The notes: generated from the letters alone by a model not told the origin. DNA of 64,000 bases from CAWANP01 sp963783445 (GCA_963783445.1 CAWANP010000006.1:334773-398772), one strand, 5' to 3'. Positions 8,927 through 18,013 are shown, counted from the stretch's first letter. Translations and numbers: made by a program.

Positions 8927-10018
8927 ATGCAGCTAGAAACTGGCGAACTCGTACGATATCTGGAGAAAAGGCACGGTGAGGCCGTTCAGATCCAGGCGGT
9001 GCGCCAATTGGGTAGTGAGGCTACCGGTGCAGCTGCGCTAAAGCAGTTTGGCTATGGCTATCCACTGCTGGTCGACTATCAGGCAGGGGGCAGAAGGGTA
9101 CAAGAAGTATTCCATCGCATTCGGCGCAACGCTTTCGGGCGCGAGCGCGACGATGATCGCGTGGCGGCCGTCTGGCTCGATTTCCATACCTTCAACCGCC
9201 TCCCTCACCACACTCCGGCCAACGATATGCTAGTCCTTTCCACAGAGGGATCTGTGCAGTCGATCCGCTCTGCCGAGGAACTGCTGTTGGTGACAGCGTA
9301 CCGCCCGGGCCATCTCTACGCCGATGATCTCGTGCGCATTCGAAATGAGGGATCCCTATCCCCCCTCGATCTCAGGCGGGCCGAAGTGCTAGCGACCTAT
9401 CTGGCCGAGATCCACCAGGTGAAACATCAGGATCCCGCGCTCTGGCGGCGCCGGCTGCGCGACTTGGTCGGCCACGGCGAAGGCATCATGGGCCTGACCG
9501 ACAGCTACCCTCAGAATGTACCATACATAACAGAGCCTGGCTTGCGCTCAATGGAGAATATGGCCAACCATTGGCGCTGGCGTCTCAAGCCGCTATATCA
9601 CCGCCTGAGCCAGGTCCACGGCGACTTTCACCCATTCAACATACTTTTTGAAGAGGGTCTTCCTTTCCACATCCTGGATCGCAGTCGTGGCGAGTGGGGG
9701 GAGCCGGCCGACGATGTGAGTTGCATGACCATCAACTATCTATTCTTTTCGCTGCAACGATACGGTCGACTGAAAAGCCCGTTCATAGAGTTGCACGACA
9801 GGTTTTGGGAGTCTTATCTGGCCCTGGAACCCGACACCGAATTAACCGCGGTGATCCAGCCCTGGTATGCTTGGCGCGCCCTTGTACTCGCCAGCCCTAC
9901 CTGGTACCCGACCATCAGAGAGGGTGTGCGGCGCAAATTGCTGGCCTTCGCCCACCAGGTCATGTCCACAGATCGGTACGACTACCAGGACGTGAATCGG
10001 TATCTGGAGGAGGTCTGA
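8927..10018 (+). CDS. Aminoglycoside-phosphotransferase-fold kinase
   Basis: 363 residues. The catalytic loop VHGDFHPFNILF and the following metal-binding segment LDRSRGEWGEPADDVS identify the APH/choline-kinase fold. The usual second Asp-Phe/Trp motif reads LDRSRG, slightly unusual. Substrate unknown; such enzymes phosphorylate small molecules in the cytoplasm. The ATG at 8927 has AGGGGG 9 bases upstream; GTG codons at 8918 and 8921 are alternatives. Its TGA overlaps the ATG of the next gene (TGATG), so it is translationally coupled to the APS-kinase-like gene. Confidence 0.85.
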   Translation: MQLETGELVRYLEKRHGEAVQIQAVRQLGSEATGAAALKQFGYGYPLLVDYQAGGRRVQEVFHRIRRNAFGRERDDDRVAAVWLDFHTFNRLPHHTPANDMLVLSTEGSVQSIRSAEELLLVTAYRPGHLYADDLVRIRNEGSLSPLDLRRAEVLATYLAEIHQVKHQDPALWRRRLRDLVGHGEGIMGLTDSYPQNVPYITEPGLRSMENMANHWRWRLKPLYHRLSQVHGDFHPFNILFEEGLPFHILDRSRGEWGEPADDVSCMTINYLFFSLQRYGRLKSPFIELHDRFWESYLALEPDTELTAVIQPWYAWRALVLASPTWYPTIREGVRRKLLAFAHQVMSTDRYDYQDVNRYLEEV

Positions 10019-10671
10019 TGCTGACAGGAGCAGGCCATGCCATGGTGCAACCAGGGTTTGCCATCTGGCTGACGGGGTTGCCAGCTTCGGGCAAGACGAC
10101 TTTGGCCCATGCCCTGAGACGTCTGCTTGCAGAGCGAGGCATTGAGGTACAGGTGCTGGATTCTGACGACCTGCGCCAGAAACTGACGCCCAATGCGACC
10201 TACTCGGATGAGGAACGAGACTGGTTCTACGACATGGTCACCTTTCTAGCTGGACTCCTCACGGATAACGGGGTCAACGTCCTAATCGCGGCGACGGCCG
10301 CGCGCCGGGCGTATCGCGAGGCTGCCCGAGAACGCATCGCCCAATTCGCAGAGGTATATGTTGCCTGTTCGCCGGAGGTGTGTCAAGCCAGAGATCCGAA
10401 GGGTCTCTGGGAGCGAGCGGACAAGGGCCAGATAGCCACCTTGCCAGGTGTAGGGGTACCATACGAACCACCAGAGTATCCCGAGGCTCGCGTGGACACG
10501 GCGCACCTGTCGATTGAGGAGGCTGCCTCTCGGATCCTAGGCCAACTGGACGAACGGGTTTCTTTTGCCGGCCGGCACCCTCTGGGTTCGTTGAAAAGAA
10601 CGATAGACTTCCGGACTGAGCTGAGCCGAAGGGCAGAGCGTGTTCATTATCTTGACCATGAAGCCACTTGA
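10018..10671 (+). CDS. cysC: Adenylylsulfate (APS) kinase-like protein
   Basis: 217 residues with the P-loop GLPASGKTTLA near residue 18, the DSDDLRQKL segment that follows it in APS kinases, and the region PKGLWERADKG..LPGVGVPYEPP typical for substrate binding. APS kinase makes PAPS from APS and ATP. No other sulfate-assimilation gene is nearby, so a kinase acting on another nucleotide or sugar cannot be excluded. GGAGGAGG precedes the start, and the start overlaps the stop of the preceding kinase by one base. The last 45 residues extend beyond the usual family end. Confidence 0.8.
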   Translation: MLTGAGHAMVQPGFAIWLTGLPASGKTTLAHALRRLLAERGIEVQVLDSDDLRQKLTPNATYSDEERDWFYDMVTFLAGLLTDNGVNVLIAATAARRAYREAARERIAQFAEVYVACSPEVCQARDPKGLWERADKGQIATLPGVGVPYEPPEYPEARVDTAHLSIEEAASRILGQLDERVSFAGRHPLGSLKRTIDFRTELSRRAERVHYLDHEAT

Positions 10672-10707
10672 AAAGGGATAGAACCAGAAGAATGAGGAGG
10701 TGTAGGG

Positions 10708-11148
10708 ATGTTTGAGAGAATTCTACTAGCTACAGATGGTTCTTCCAGCGCTGCAAAAGCGCTAGAGTATGCGCGGGACCTGGCCTTGCGCGACGACGCC
10801 CAGGTGATCGTGTTGCATGCCTTTGAGCCAACGCCCTCCTATCTGGGAGAACCATGGGGTAAGCGGGTCATGGCGCTTAACATTGCTTCAGCTCGAGAGG
10901 TGGCAGAGGAGGCAACACAGAAGCTGCTGGAGACAGGCGTAGACGTAATCGAAGAGGTTCTGGAAGGGCCTCCGGCCGACGCCATCCTGCGGGTCGCCGA
11001 CGTCCGGCAGCCTGACTTGATCGTAATGGGTAGCCGCGGACACGGTGAGGTTGCGAGCCTGCTTCTGGGCAGCGTGAGCCATCGCGTGCTGGCCCATACA
11101 CACACGCCGGTGTTGGTCATAAGGGCCACAGACGAGGAAGAAAGGTAG
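10708..11148 (+). CDS. Universal stress protein, single domain
   Basis: 146 residues, one complete UspA domain: ILLATDGSSSA at the start, VMGSRGHGEVASLLLGSVS as ATP-binding segment, PVLVIRA at the end. Preceded by GAGGAGG. It lies 36 bases after the APS-kinase gene and is probably in the same transcript. Confidence 0.93.
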   Translation: MFERILLATDGSSSAAKALEYARDLALRDDAQVIVLHAFEPTPSYLGEPWGKRVMALNIASAREVAEEATQKLLETGVDVIEEVLEGPPADAILRVADVRQPDLIVMGSRGHGEVASLLLGSVSHRVLAHTHTPVLVIRATDEEER

Positions 11149-11244
11149 GGGGTCCCGAGTTGCTGAGGGCCTGCTGAGAGTTGAGCGGAACGACAGATAC
11201 GCCCAAAGGAGGTAGTTGTCATAATCGTATGGAACTATCGCGAC

Positions 11245-11577
11245 GTGAGAGCTGAGCCGGTAGTCGAGGAGCCTGGCGTGGCTGTCCGCTGGTTGGTGAG
11301 TCAACTGAGCGAGACACCCAACTTTGCCCTGCGCCTTTATGAAATGGAGCCTGGGGCCGCGACCACGGCTCAGAGCCATTATTGGGAACACCAGGTGTTC
11401 GTGTTGTCCGGCAGAGGAGCGGTGGTTGGAGAGGAAGGCGAACTCCCACTGGGTGAGGGAGACGTGGTCTACGTACCACCGGCAGAACGCCACCGGTTCG
11501 TCAACAGGGGCAATGAGGTTTTGCGCTTCCTCATGGTGTTGCCGATAGCACAACACACTTTTGTGCCAGGCAACTGA
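11245..11577 (+). CDS. Cupin-domain protein
   Basis: About 110 residues with the two cupin motifs: SHYWEHQVFVLSGRGAVVGE (metal ligands His, His) and GDVVYVPPAERHRFVNRG (His). Small cupins bind a metal and act as enzymes or sensors of small ligands. The best ribosome binding site in the area, AAAGGAGGT at 11205-11213, is too far from the GTG at 11245. The frame is open back to 11218 and would supply VIIVWNYRDVRAEP, so the real start is probably near 11221, where a non-standard ATA stands. Confidence 0.8.
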   Translation: MRAEPVVEEPGVAVRWLVSQLSETPNFALRLYEMEPGAATTAQSHYWEHQVFVLSGRGAVVGEEGELPLGEGDVVYVPPAERHRFVNRGNEVLRFLMVLPIAQHTFVPGN

Positions 11578-11798
11578 AGCAACTTGCTGTTGACTCCTTC
11601 ACTGACCCTGCTGTTGTCTCGGGCTACGAGGCCTCACCGCTGTGAATCCCATGCGCCTGGAGGCGGTGGACGACTTGAACGCGGACCGGGACGGATGAGT
11701 TCGGGATCCGTAACCTGGTCGCCAAGGGCTAGGTCGTCGAGATGGAGTACGAAGGGCAAACGCTCTATGCGAGGAAACCCTCGAGGGAGGTGTGAACC

Positions 11799-12278
11799 AT
11801 GATCGAGTTCAAACGCATGCTAGTTCCCTTGGACGGATCGCCCCTGTCGGAGCAAGCCCTGCCGATGGCTGCGCTCCTGGCTCAGAAGTTTGGAAGCGAG
11901 ATCATCCTGCTGCGTGTTCTGGATATCCCTATGCCCACGCCACCGGCATCGCAGCCAGGAGTGACCATCGGCTGGGTGAGAGAAGCGCGGGCTCACGCTC
12001 ATCAGGAGGCCCAGAGCTACCTGGAAGCCCGGCAGCAAGAGGTGTATCGGCAAGGGATCGAGGTACGTGCGCTGATGCGCGACCGATCACCCGCCGAAGA
12101 CATCCTGCAGGTGGCCGGCAGCGAGAAGGTTGACCTAATCGTCATGAGCGCCCACGGACAGGGAGGGCTGGCCCGCTGGACCTTTGGCGGCGTGGCCGAC
12201 AAGGTGGCACGCCACAGTCCTTGCCCGGTGTTGCTCGTGCGCCATGCTGCACCTGTGGGGACGGCGGGCGAAGCCTAA
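11799..12278 (+). CDS. Universal stress protein, single domain
   Basis: 159 residues, one UspA domain: MLVPLDGSPLSEQALP, ATP-binding MSAHGQGGLARWTFGGVAD, C-terminal PVLLVRH. Similar in design to each half of the tandem gene at 4465. GAGGGAGG precedes the start. The 220 bases before it (11578-11798) contain no convincing gene, only a short possibly decayed frame. Confidence 0.92.
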   Translation: MIEFKRMLVPLDGSPLSEQALPMAALLAQKFGSEIILLRVLDIPMPTPPASQPGVTIGWVREARAHAHQEAQSYLEARQQEVYRQGIEVRALMRDRSPAEDILQVAGSEKVDLIVMSAHGQGGLARWTFGGVADKVARHSPCPVLLVRHAAPVGTAGEA

Positions 12279-12341
12279 ACGGCAGGCGACATGGAGAGTC
12301 ATCTACCTCGTGTGGCGCGCGGCCGGGTCTATCGAAGCAAG

Positions 12342-12983
12342 ATGTCAGCCGCCAATCCTTTCGCCAGCCCCGCCACCGTCGCCGGATACGATACCTGGTA
12401 CGAGACCGCTGGCCGCCGGGCCGACCGCCTGGAGAAAGCCCTAGTGAAGCGGCTGCTGGCTGGCTTTCCGCAGGCGAGTACTGTCCTGGAGGTGGGCTGC
12501 GGAACCGGCCACTTCATCCGCTGGTTTGCTGAGCAGGGTTTACAGGCGATGGGGCTGGACCTGTCATGGCCCATGCTAGCCCAGGCCGTGCGTCTGGATA
12601 GTCCGCCGTGCGTGCGTGGCGACGCGCTGGCCTTGCCCTTCGCGAGTGAGGCCTTTGACCTGGTTGCCCTGGTCACGACGCTGGAGTTCCTGCCCGAACC
12701 AGTCCAGGCTTTGACCGAGGCGCTGCGCGTAGCCCGGCAGGGACTGGTCTTGGGTGTGTTGAACCGTCAAAGTCTGTTGGGGCTACAGTCAAAGAGAGAG
12801 GGTGGGCCAATCTGGGGAGCAGCCCGGTTTTTCGCGCCTGCGGAACTGAGTAACTTGGTATACCGTGCTGCAGCTGGGATGCCGGCTGAGATTGTCTGGC
12901 GAACGACCCTGTGGCCAGCCTGGTCTGGAGTGCTACCGCTGCCCTGGGGTGGGTTTATCGGTATGGCAGTGATGCTGCCCTGA
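12342..12983 (+). CDS. SAM-dependent class I methyltransferase
   Basis: 213 residues with the SAM-binding motif LEVGCGTGHFIRW near residue 50, the acidic GLDLS at the end of strand 2, GDALALPF (motif II) and FDLVALVTTLEFLPEP (motif III). Substrate unknown; the family includes UbiE-like and small-molecule methyltransferases. The start at 12342 fits the usual N-terminus; an in-frame ATG at 12291 would add 17 residues. Neither start has a strong ribosome binding site. Confidence 0.85.
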   Translation: MSAANPFASPATVAGYDTWYETAGRRADRLEKALVKRLLAGFPQASTVLEVGCGTGHFIRWFAEQGLQAMGLDLSWPMLAQAVRLDSPPCVRGDALALPFASEAFDLVALVTTLEFLPEPVQALTEALRVARQGLVLGVLNRQSLLGLQSKREGGPIWGAARFFAPAELSNLVYRAAAGMPAEIVWRTTLWPAWSGVLPLPWGGFIGMAVMLP

Positions 12984-13008
12984 CCGTGGAAGAAAGGAGA
13001 ACACGAGC

Positions 13009-13275
13009 GTGATCACTGCACAGGTCGGCCTGTATCCATTGCGACAGGAATCGCTGGCACCAGTGATTGGGGAGACACTGCAGATCTTGCGCGACAGTGC
13101 TCTAGAGGTGGAGCCGGACACCATGAGCACCCTACTCGTCGGTGACGAAGCCACCGTTTTTGGGGCATTGCAGGAGGCGTTCCATAATGCAGCCGAGCGA
13201 GGTCAGGTAGTGATGGTGGTGACCTTCTCCAATGCCTGTCCGGTGCCGGAAAAGTCGAAAGCCAGATCAGCCTGA
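13009..13275 (+). CDS. YkoF/MTH1187-like thiamine-binding-type protein
   Basis: 88 residues beginning ITAQVGLYPLRQESLAPVI and containing VEPDTMSTLLVGD and VMVVTFSNACP, typical of the small ferredoxin-like YkoF/MTH1187 family, some members of which bind hydroxymethylpyrimidine or thiamine. GTG start with AAAGGAG 12 bases upstream. The gene begins 25 bases after the methyltransferase and is followed 16 bases later by a ZIP transporter, so the three may form an operon. Confidence 0.8.
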   Translation: MITAQVGLYPLRQESLAPVIGETLQILRDSALEVEPDTMSTLLVGDEATVFGALQEAFHNAAERGQVVMVVTFSNACPVPEKSKARSA

Positions 13276-13291
13276 CGCGAAAGCAGAAAAG

Positions 13292-14029
13292 ATGATGCCT
13301 AGCCAGACCTTCATAGCGGTCATGCTGGCCAGTTCTCTGGCCTGTGTAGTAACTACGATAGGCATATATGTCATTGGCAGGCACGAGGATTGGGGACGGA
13401 AAAACATAGCCTACTTTATGAGTTTTGCGGCGGGGGTGCTTGTCTCCGTATCCTTCATCCACATCATCCCCAAGTCTTTCCAGATGCACGACCGGTCGCC
13501 GGTGTTCTTGCTGGCTGGATTCCTGCTGCTCTACCTGTTTAACCGCTTTCTGAACTTGTACATCTGCCAGGAATATCGAGGCGAAACCGCCGCCGCTGGG
13601 CTCGTACCCTTGGTGGGTATCGGGCTCCATTCCTTGCTCGATGGGGTCATCTACTCGATCACCTTCAATGCAAGCGTGTTCACCGGGATTCTAGCCGCTG
13701 TTGGCATGGTACTCCACGAGTTTCCAGAGGGGATCGTCACCTTTTTGCTCCTGGAGCGGGGAGGTTTCAGCAAGAGGGAATCGGCTCTCTACGCTTTCCT
13801 GGCTGCTGCCTTATCCACACCTGTGGGTACACTGGTTTCCTACCCATTCATCGATCGCATTGCCAGGCCAACGTTGGGCCTATTGTTGGCCGTGTCTGCG
13901 GGCGCATTGGTCTATGTTGGTGCTTCCCATTTGCTGCCTGAGGTGGAAAAAGAGAACCGGCGGTACAGCGTCATTTCATTGGCAATTGGGGTGCTGGTAG
14001 CTGTTGTGATTGTGATGTCGAAAGAGTGA
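13292..14029 (+). CDS. ZIP-family divalent metal transporter
   Basis: 245 residues, about eight membrane helices. The metal-binding helices carry HSLLDGVIYS (helix IV) and HEFPEGIVTF (helix V), the ZIP signature. Imports Zn2+ or another divalent metal across the cytoplasmic membrane. The usual His-rich cytosolic loop is short here. Two adjacent ATGs (13292, 13295) could start it; the upstream frame overlaps the YkoF-like gene and is less likely. Confidence 0.9.
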   Translation: MMPSQTFIAVMLASSLACVVTTIGIYVIGRHEDWGRKNIAYFMSFAAGVLVSVSFIHIIPKSFQMHDRSPVFLLAGFLLLYLFNRFLNLYICQEYRGETAAAGLVPLVGIGLHSLLDGVIYSITFNASVFTGILAAVGMVLHEFPEGIVTFLLLERGGFSKRESALYAFLAAALSTPVGTLVSYPFIDRIARPTLGLLLAVSAGALVYVGASHLLPEVEKENRRYSVISLAIGVLVAVVIVMSKE

Positions 14030-14420
14030 TCGCTCGCATCTGCCCCACACTACCTGCCCGGCTTGCTCGCAGAACTGGCTTGGTTGACCGTGTGACGCCC
14101 GCGCAACATCCGCGATCCCAACCAGCGCTGGGGATATCACCTCATGGCCCGACCAGCCAAAAAGGGCCGGCCGTACGGATGGCCGTCTCATCTACGACAT
14201 CTGTTGAGGCCCGTATCAGCAGGTGTGGAGCAAGACCGCCTTCCCAAGGTCCTGTTCTGTGGAGTACAAGATCCACCAACTCTCTGATGACAAAGCCCAA
14301 GTTCTCGGATACGATACACCAGCCGGTCATGTCTTGACACGTGGCGCACGAGGTAGAACTTGCCCTGCCTGGTGCGTTGTACTCTGCAATAACCTACAAT
14401 AATCTATCAGGAGACGGACA
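14030..14420 (+). other. Intergenic stretch with remnant coding text
   Basis: No intact gene. Between about 14215 and 14360 the + strand encodes VEYKIHQLSDDKAQVLGYD followed by TPAGHVLTR, related to the fragment at 2485-2580. Stops interrupt the frame upstream. The region looks like the end of a decayed gene. A TACAAT at 14395-14400 could be the -10 of the next gene, without a good -35. Confidence 0.35.
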
Positions 14421-15764
14421 ATGAAAAACGTAGACGCACTTATCATTGGCAGCAGCGCGGCGGGCTTTGCAGCCGCCATCACAGCGAGACGACACTATCC
14501 TGACGCCACCGTGGCTGTCGTTCGCCAGGAGGCCAAGACCCCGGTGCCCTGTGGCATCCCCTATATCTTTGGCACCCTGGGCTCTCCCGACAAGAACCTG
14601 ATGCCCGATCCGGCTCTGGCCAAAAATAACGTGGACCTCATCATCGGCCGCGTTACCAGCATCGACAGGGACGCCAGGACAGTCTCCACCGCGGAGGGGG
14701 AGACCATCGGCTACAAGAAGCTGATCCTGACCATGGGCTCGCTACCCCTGGTGCCACCCATCCCCGGCGTCGATATGGAGAACGTCTTTCCCATCGAAAA
14801 GAACGTGGACTATTTGGCCCACCTCCTGGACGTCCTGCACGAGGCCCAGGATATCGTTGTCATCGGTGGTGGCTTCATCGGTCTGGAGATGGCCGACGAA
14901 TGCAGCAAGCTGGACGGCAAGAACATCTCTGTTGTAGAGATGCTGCCCCATTGTCTCTTTGCCGTCTTTGACGAGGAGCTCTGTATCCGCGCTGAGGAGC
15001 AAGTGGCCAAGAATGGTGTTCAGGTCCTTGCCGCCCGCAGGGCCAATGCCATCAAAGGCAACGGAAAAGTGGAATATGTCGAACTGGACGACGGCCAGTG
15101 CCTGAAGGCCGATGCCGTGATCCTCGGCATCGGTGTCCGCCCCAACGTGGAACTGGCCCGCGAGGCGGGTCTGGCCATCGGCCCCACCGGTGGCGTTGTC
15201 GTCGACCGCCACATGGTGACCAGTGACCCCAACATCCTGGCTGCCGGTGACTGCGCCGAGAAGGTCTGCTTCTTCACCGGCAAACCCTCCAGGGCCTGGC
15301 TGGCCTCGGTGGCCACGGCCGAAGCGCGCATCGCCGCCGCCAATCTTTTTGAGATCCGGCGCGCCAGCAAGGGCTCCATCAGTGTCTTTTCCACCAAGAT
15401 CGGCGACATGGCCTGCGGGCTGGCCGGCATCGGCGAAAAGACCGCCCGGGAGGCGGGCATGGCCTACGTCGTCGGTGAAGCCGAGTCCCCGGACCGCCAT
15501 CCCGGCGGCCTGCCTGGCGCCAAGCTAACCAAGGTAAAGCTCATCTTCCGCAAGTACTCCGAGACCCTCATCGGCGGCGAAGCTTGTGGCGGTGATTCCG
15601 TGGGCGCGGAGATCAACCTCCTGGCCACCATGATCCAGGCCGAGATGACCGCCGACGAAATCGCCACCTTCCAGATGGGCACCCACCCACTGCTCACCGC
15701 CTCGCCCGTCGCCTATCAGGTCGTCAACGCCGCCGAAATGGCCCTAAAGCAAATGCGCCAGTAG
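14421..15764 (+). CDS. CoA-disulfide-reductase/NADH-oxidase-type flavoprotein
   Basis: 447 residues: FAD-binding GSSAAGFAAAI at the start, a single redox-active Cys44 in PVPCGIPY, NAD(P)H-binding VVIGGGFIGLEMA near residue 155, and the second FAD segment ILAAGDCAE near 275, then a dimerisation domain. This single-Cys arrangement fits the CoADR/NADH oxidase/persulfide reductase group, which reduces CoA disulfide, polysulfide or O2. There is no C-terminal rhodanese domain. AGGAGA precedes the ATG. The gene is followed by two hairpin repeats. Confidence 0.9.
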   Translation: MKNVDALIIGSSAAGFAAAITARRHYPDATVAVVRQEAKTPVPCGIPYIFGTLGSPDKNLMPDPALAKNNVDLIIGRVTSIDRDARTVSTAEGETIGYKKLILTMGSLPLVPPIPGVDMENVFPIEKNVDYLAHLLDVLHEAQDIVVIGGGFIGLEMADECSKLDGKNISVVEMLPHCLFAVFDEELCIRAEEQVAKNGVQVLAARRANAIKGNGKVEYVELDDGQCLKADAVILGIGVRPNVELAREAGLAIGPTGGVVVDRHMVTSDPNILAAGDCAEKVCFFTGKPSRAWLASVATAEARIAAANLFEIRRASKGSISVFSTKIGDMACGLAGIGEKTAREAGMAYVVGEAESPDRHPGGLPGAKLTKVKLIFRKYSETLIGGEACGGDSVGAEINLLATMIQAEMTADEIATFQMGTHPLLTASPVAYQVVNAAEMALKQMRQ

Positions 15765-15768
15765 ATCT

Positions 15769-15803
15769 AGACCTCGGGGGTCTGGCCTCGACCCCCGAGG
15801 TCT
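15769..15803 (+). repeat. Palindromic hairpin repeat, copy 1
   Basis: AGACCTCGGGGGTC, 7-base loop TGGCCTC, then the exact reverse complement. The 14-bp perfect stem starts five bases after the flavoenzyme stop, a terminator position. One of four family members in the window. Confidence 0.85.
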
Positions 15804-15850
15804 GTGATGACGGCAACCCTTACACAGCTCGCCCCACTCTCCTCCTGCTC

Positions 15851-15873
15851 GCAACCGGTCACGGACCGGTTGC
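15851..15873 (+). repeat. Perfect short palindrome
   Basis: GCAACCGGTC-ACG-GACCGGTTGC: 10-bp stem with a 3-base loop between hairpin repeats 1 and 2. Could be a second hairpin or a protein-binding palindrome; no role assigned. Confidence 0.5.
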
Positions 15874-15922
15874 ATAGACCTGCAGCTGCCAAAAACCAAG
15901 GTCTGTTGCGCAACAAGTCACT

Positions 15923-15957
15923 AGACCTCGGGGGTCTGGCTTCGACCCCCGAGGTCT
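15923..15957 (+). repeat. Palindromic hairpin repeat, copy 2
   Basis: Same 14-bp arms as copy 1 with loop TGGCTTC (one base different). It lies 119 bases after copy 1 in the 308-base gap before the sulfatase, which otherwise contains only the palindrome at 15851 and a promoter. Confidence 0.85.
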
Positions 15958-16021
15958 GAAAGCGGCAACCACTCCAGCTCCTGAGCAGCGGTCCAAGCCC
16001 GCAGAGGCACCCCATCCCCTC

Positions 16022-16050
16022 TTGCCCTCCGTCCAGAATCATGCTACAAT
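16022..16050 (+). promoter_or_regulatory. Sigma-70-type promoter of the sulfatase gene
   Basis: TTGCCC (16022-16027), 17-base spacer, TACAAT (16045-16050), 22 bases before the sulfatase ATG. Confidence 0.5.
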
Positions 16051-16072
16051 GCTGTCATCCACCAAGGAGACC

Positions 16073-17596
16073 ATGCCAATGACCAGCCAGCCCAATATCC
16101 TCTGGATCATGACCGACGAGCACAACCGCGAGGTAGCCGGCTTTGCCGGCGATCCCATCGTTAACACGGACAACCTCGACCGCCTCGCCGCCCGCGCCGT
16201 CCGTTTCGACAACGCCACCTGCACCAACCCTGTGTGCACGCCCAGCCGCATGTCCACACTGACCGGCCGTGACGCCCATCGCTGCGCCGCCTGGTCCAAT
16301 CACTGGATCCTCTTTCCCGAACACCCCACCTGGCCTGCCCACTTTGCTGCCCACGGCTACCGCACCTGCCTGGTAGGCAAGATGCACTTTGGCGGCCGTG
16401 ACCAGATGAACGGCTTCCAGCACCGGCCCTACGGCGATCTGCGCCACGCCCTCGGCCACCAGCCCGACCCCCTGCACATGTATCCGGGCTATGCCAACGC
16501 CGAAAGCGCCGGCGTCACCGAGGTTCCCGAGAGCCTCATGCAGGACGTCGTCGTCACCCGCGAAACCCTCGCCTTCCTCCTGGAACATCAAAGCAGCGAG
16601 CCCGACACGCCCTGGTTCGTCTGTGCCTCCTACGGCCGGCCCCATTCGCCCCTGACAGCGCCCGGTCGCTACATTCGTCGCTACAGCGGCCAGGTACCCC
16701 CGGCGGCGGTGGGCAGGGACGAGGATATGGAGCCCTTTGCCCGGCGCTTTGCCCCCGACCTGACAGAAGAGCAGGCCATCCGCGGCCGCGAGGCCTACTA
16801 TGCCTGCGTCGATTTCGTGGACGATTGCATGGGCGAGCTGCTTGACGGTCTCGACGAGGCCGGGCTTCTCGACAACACCATCATCATCTACACCTCTGAC
16901 CACGGCGAGATGCTGGGCCTGCACGGCCTCTGGGGCAAGCAACTCTACCATGATGCATCCATCGGCGTGCCGCTGCTCATTGCCGGACCCGGTATTCCCG
17001 GCGGAGTCTCGGTGCGGCATCCCGTCTCTTTGATGGATCTCTTCCCCACCACCTGCACCCTGGCCGGGCTGCCTATCCCGCCCGGCCTGGACGGCGTCGA
17101 TGCCAGCAGCCTGCTAACCGATCCCGCCACAGCGGCCCCGCCACGACAATTTGCCCCCAGCGCCACCTACCGCTACGGCGTCCGCATCAGCTACGGCCGC
17201 ACCCCCGACGACGCCCCAAACGCCGCCTGGCGCTGCGTCCGCGACGAGCGCTGGAAATACGTCGAGGTCGAAAAAGGCGTGACCCTGCTCTTTGATCTGG
17301 ACGAGGATCCCCTGGAGACAAGCAACCTGGCCGCAGATCCCGCCCACGCTGCCCGCTGTCGCCAGATGCGCCAGTGGCTCTACCAGGATTTCGACTGGGA
17401 CGACGTCCACGCCCAACTGGCCGAGGACCGGAGCCGCCTGCCCGAATTCGAATCCGGACTCCCGCCCGGAACGCCCAACCAATACATGCTGCCCGACGGC
17501 CGCGTCTTTGACGCCGAGAAATCCCTCTACGACGCCCGCTGGCTCATGATCCCGCCCGGCGTCACCGGCGGCATCATCCCCCAACAATTCGGCTGA
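16073..17596 (+). CDS. Sulfatase (arylsulfatase/choline-sulfatase family)
   Basis: 507 residues. The formylglycine site is Cys55 in CTPSRMSTLTGR, the metal-binding start is ILWIMTDEHNR, and a second metal-binding segment is IIIYTSDHGEMLGLHG near residue 290. Such enzymes hydrolyse sulfate esters after an activating enzyme converts the Cys. No signal peptide is seen, so a cytoplasmic enzyme is likely. AAGGAG precedes the first of two ATGs (16073 and 16079). The formylglycine-generating enzyme is not in the window. Hairpin repeat 3 follows the stop. Confidence 0.93.
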   Translation: MPMTSQPNILWIMTDEHNREVAGFAGDPIVNTDNLDRLAARAVRFDNATCTNPVCTPSRMSTLTGRDAHRCAAWSNHWILFPEHPTWPAHFAAHGYRTCLVGKMHFGGRDQMNGFQHRPYGDLRHALGHQPDPLHMYPGYANAESAGVTEVPESLMQDVVVTRETLAFLLEHQSSEPDTPWFVCASYGRPHSPLTAPGRYIRRYSGQVPPAAVGRDEDMEPFARRFAPDLTEEQAIRGREAYYACVDFVDDCMGELLDGLDEAGLLDNTIIIYTSDHGEMLGLHGLWGKQLYHDASIGVPLLIAGPGIPGGVSVRHPVSLMDLFPTTCTLAGLPIPPGLDGVDASSLLTDPATAAPPRQFAPSATYRYGVRISYGRTPDDAPNAAWRCVRDERWKYVEVEKGVTLLFDLDEDPLETSNLAADPAHAARCRQMRQWLYQDFDWDDVHAQLAEDRSRLPEFESGLPPGTPNQYMLPDGRVFDAEKSLYDARWLMIPPGVTGGIIPQQFG

Positions 17597-17607
17597 GCAC
17601 CCGCTTT

Positions 17608-17640
17608 GACCTCGGAGGTTTGGCCTCAACCTCCGAGGTC
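17608..17640 (+). repeat. Palindromic hairpin repeat, copy 3
   Basis: GACCTCGGAGGTT, loop TGGCCTC, AACCTCCGAGGTC: 13-bp perfect stem, 12 bases after the sulfatase stop. The arms differ from copies 1 and 2 at several positions, and both arms changed together, so pairing is kept. Confidence 0.85.
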
Positions 17641-17898
17641 TGGTCTCAACGCAGCCAGGCCAAGCACGAATCTCACGTTCCCGCTGGCTTCAACCTCCCA
17701 ATCCCACCACATGGCCCCCTGTGCAACTGCCCAGGTGCCAGCCCATCTTTGTCGCCCGTGCTGTCAACCTACGCCGGTCGCGGTGCCCGTTCGTAGTGCG
17801 CGCTTCAGCGCGCTTTCCTGACTCAGCAAACCAACCGAACAAGAGAGGTACCTCAAACTTGGCACAAGCGAGAGCTGGACAGGAAAAAGAACAACGGA

Positions 17899-18013
17899 TT
17901 GCTGTTTCGCGCCATCTGTGGTATCATAAGCCAGAGGCGGTGCAATGACCCACCCCCTTGGAGGGCGGGTTCGCCAACCGGTGGCCGACGGCCTTTGGTT
18001 GGCCACCGATTGG
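17899..18013 (+). promoter_or_regulatory. Possible promoter and leader hairpin of the large lipoprotein gene
   Basis: TTGCTG (17899-17904), 17-base spacer and TATCAT (17922-17927) form a weak promoter. The leader then holds CCAACCGGTGGCC (17974-17986) paired with GGCCACCGATTGG (18001-18013), 12 of 13 bases matching, 50 bases before the start codon. The rest of the 467-base gap holds hairpin copy 3 and no gene. Confidence 0.4.
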
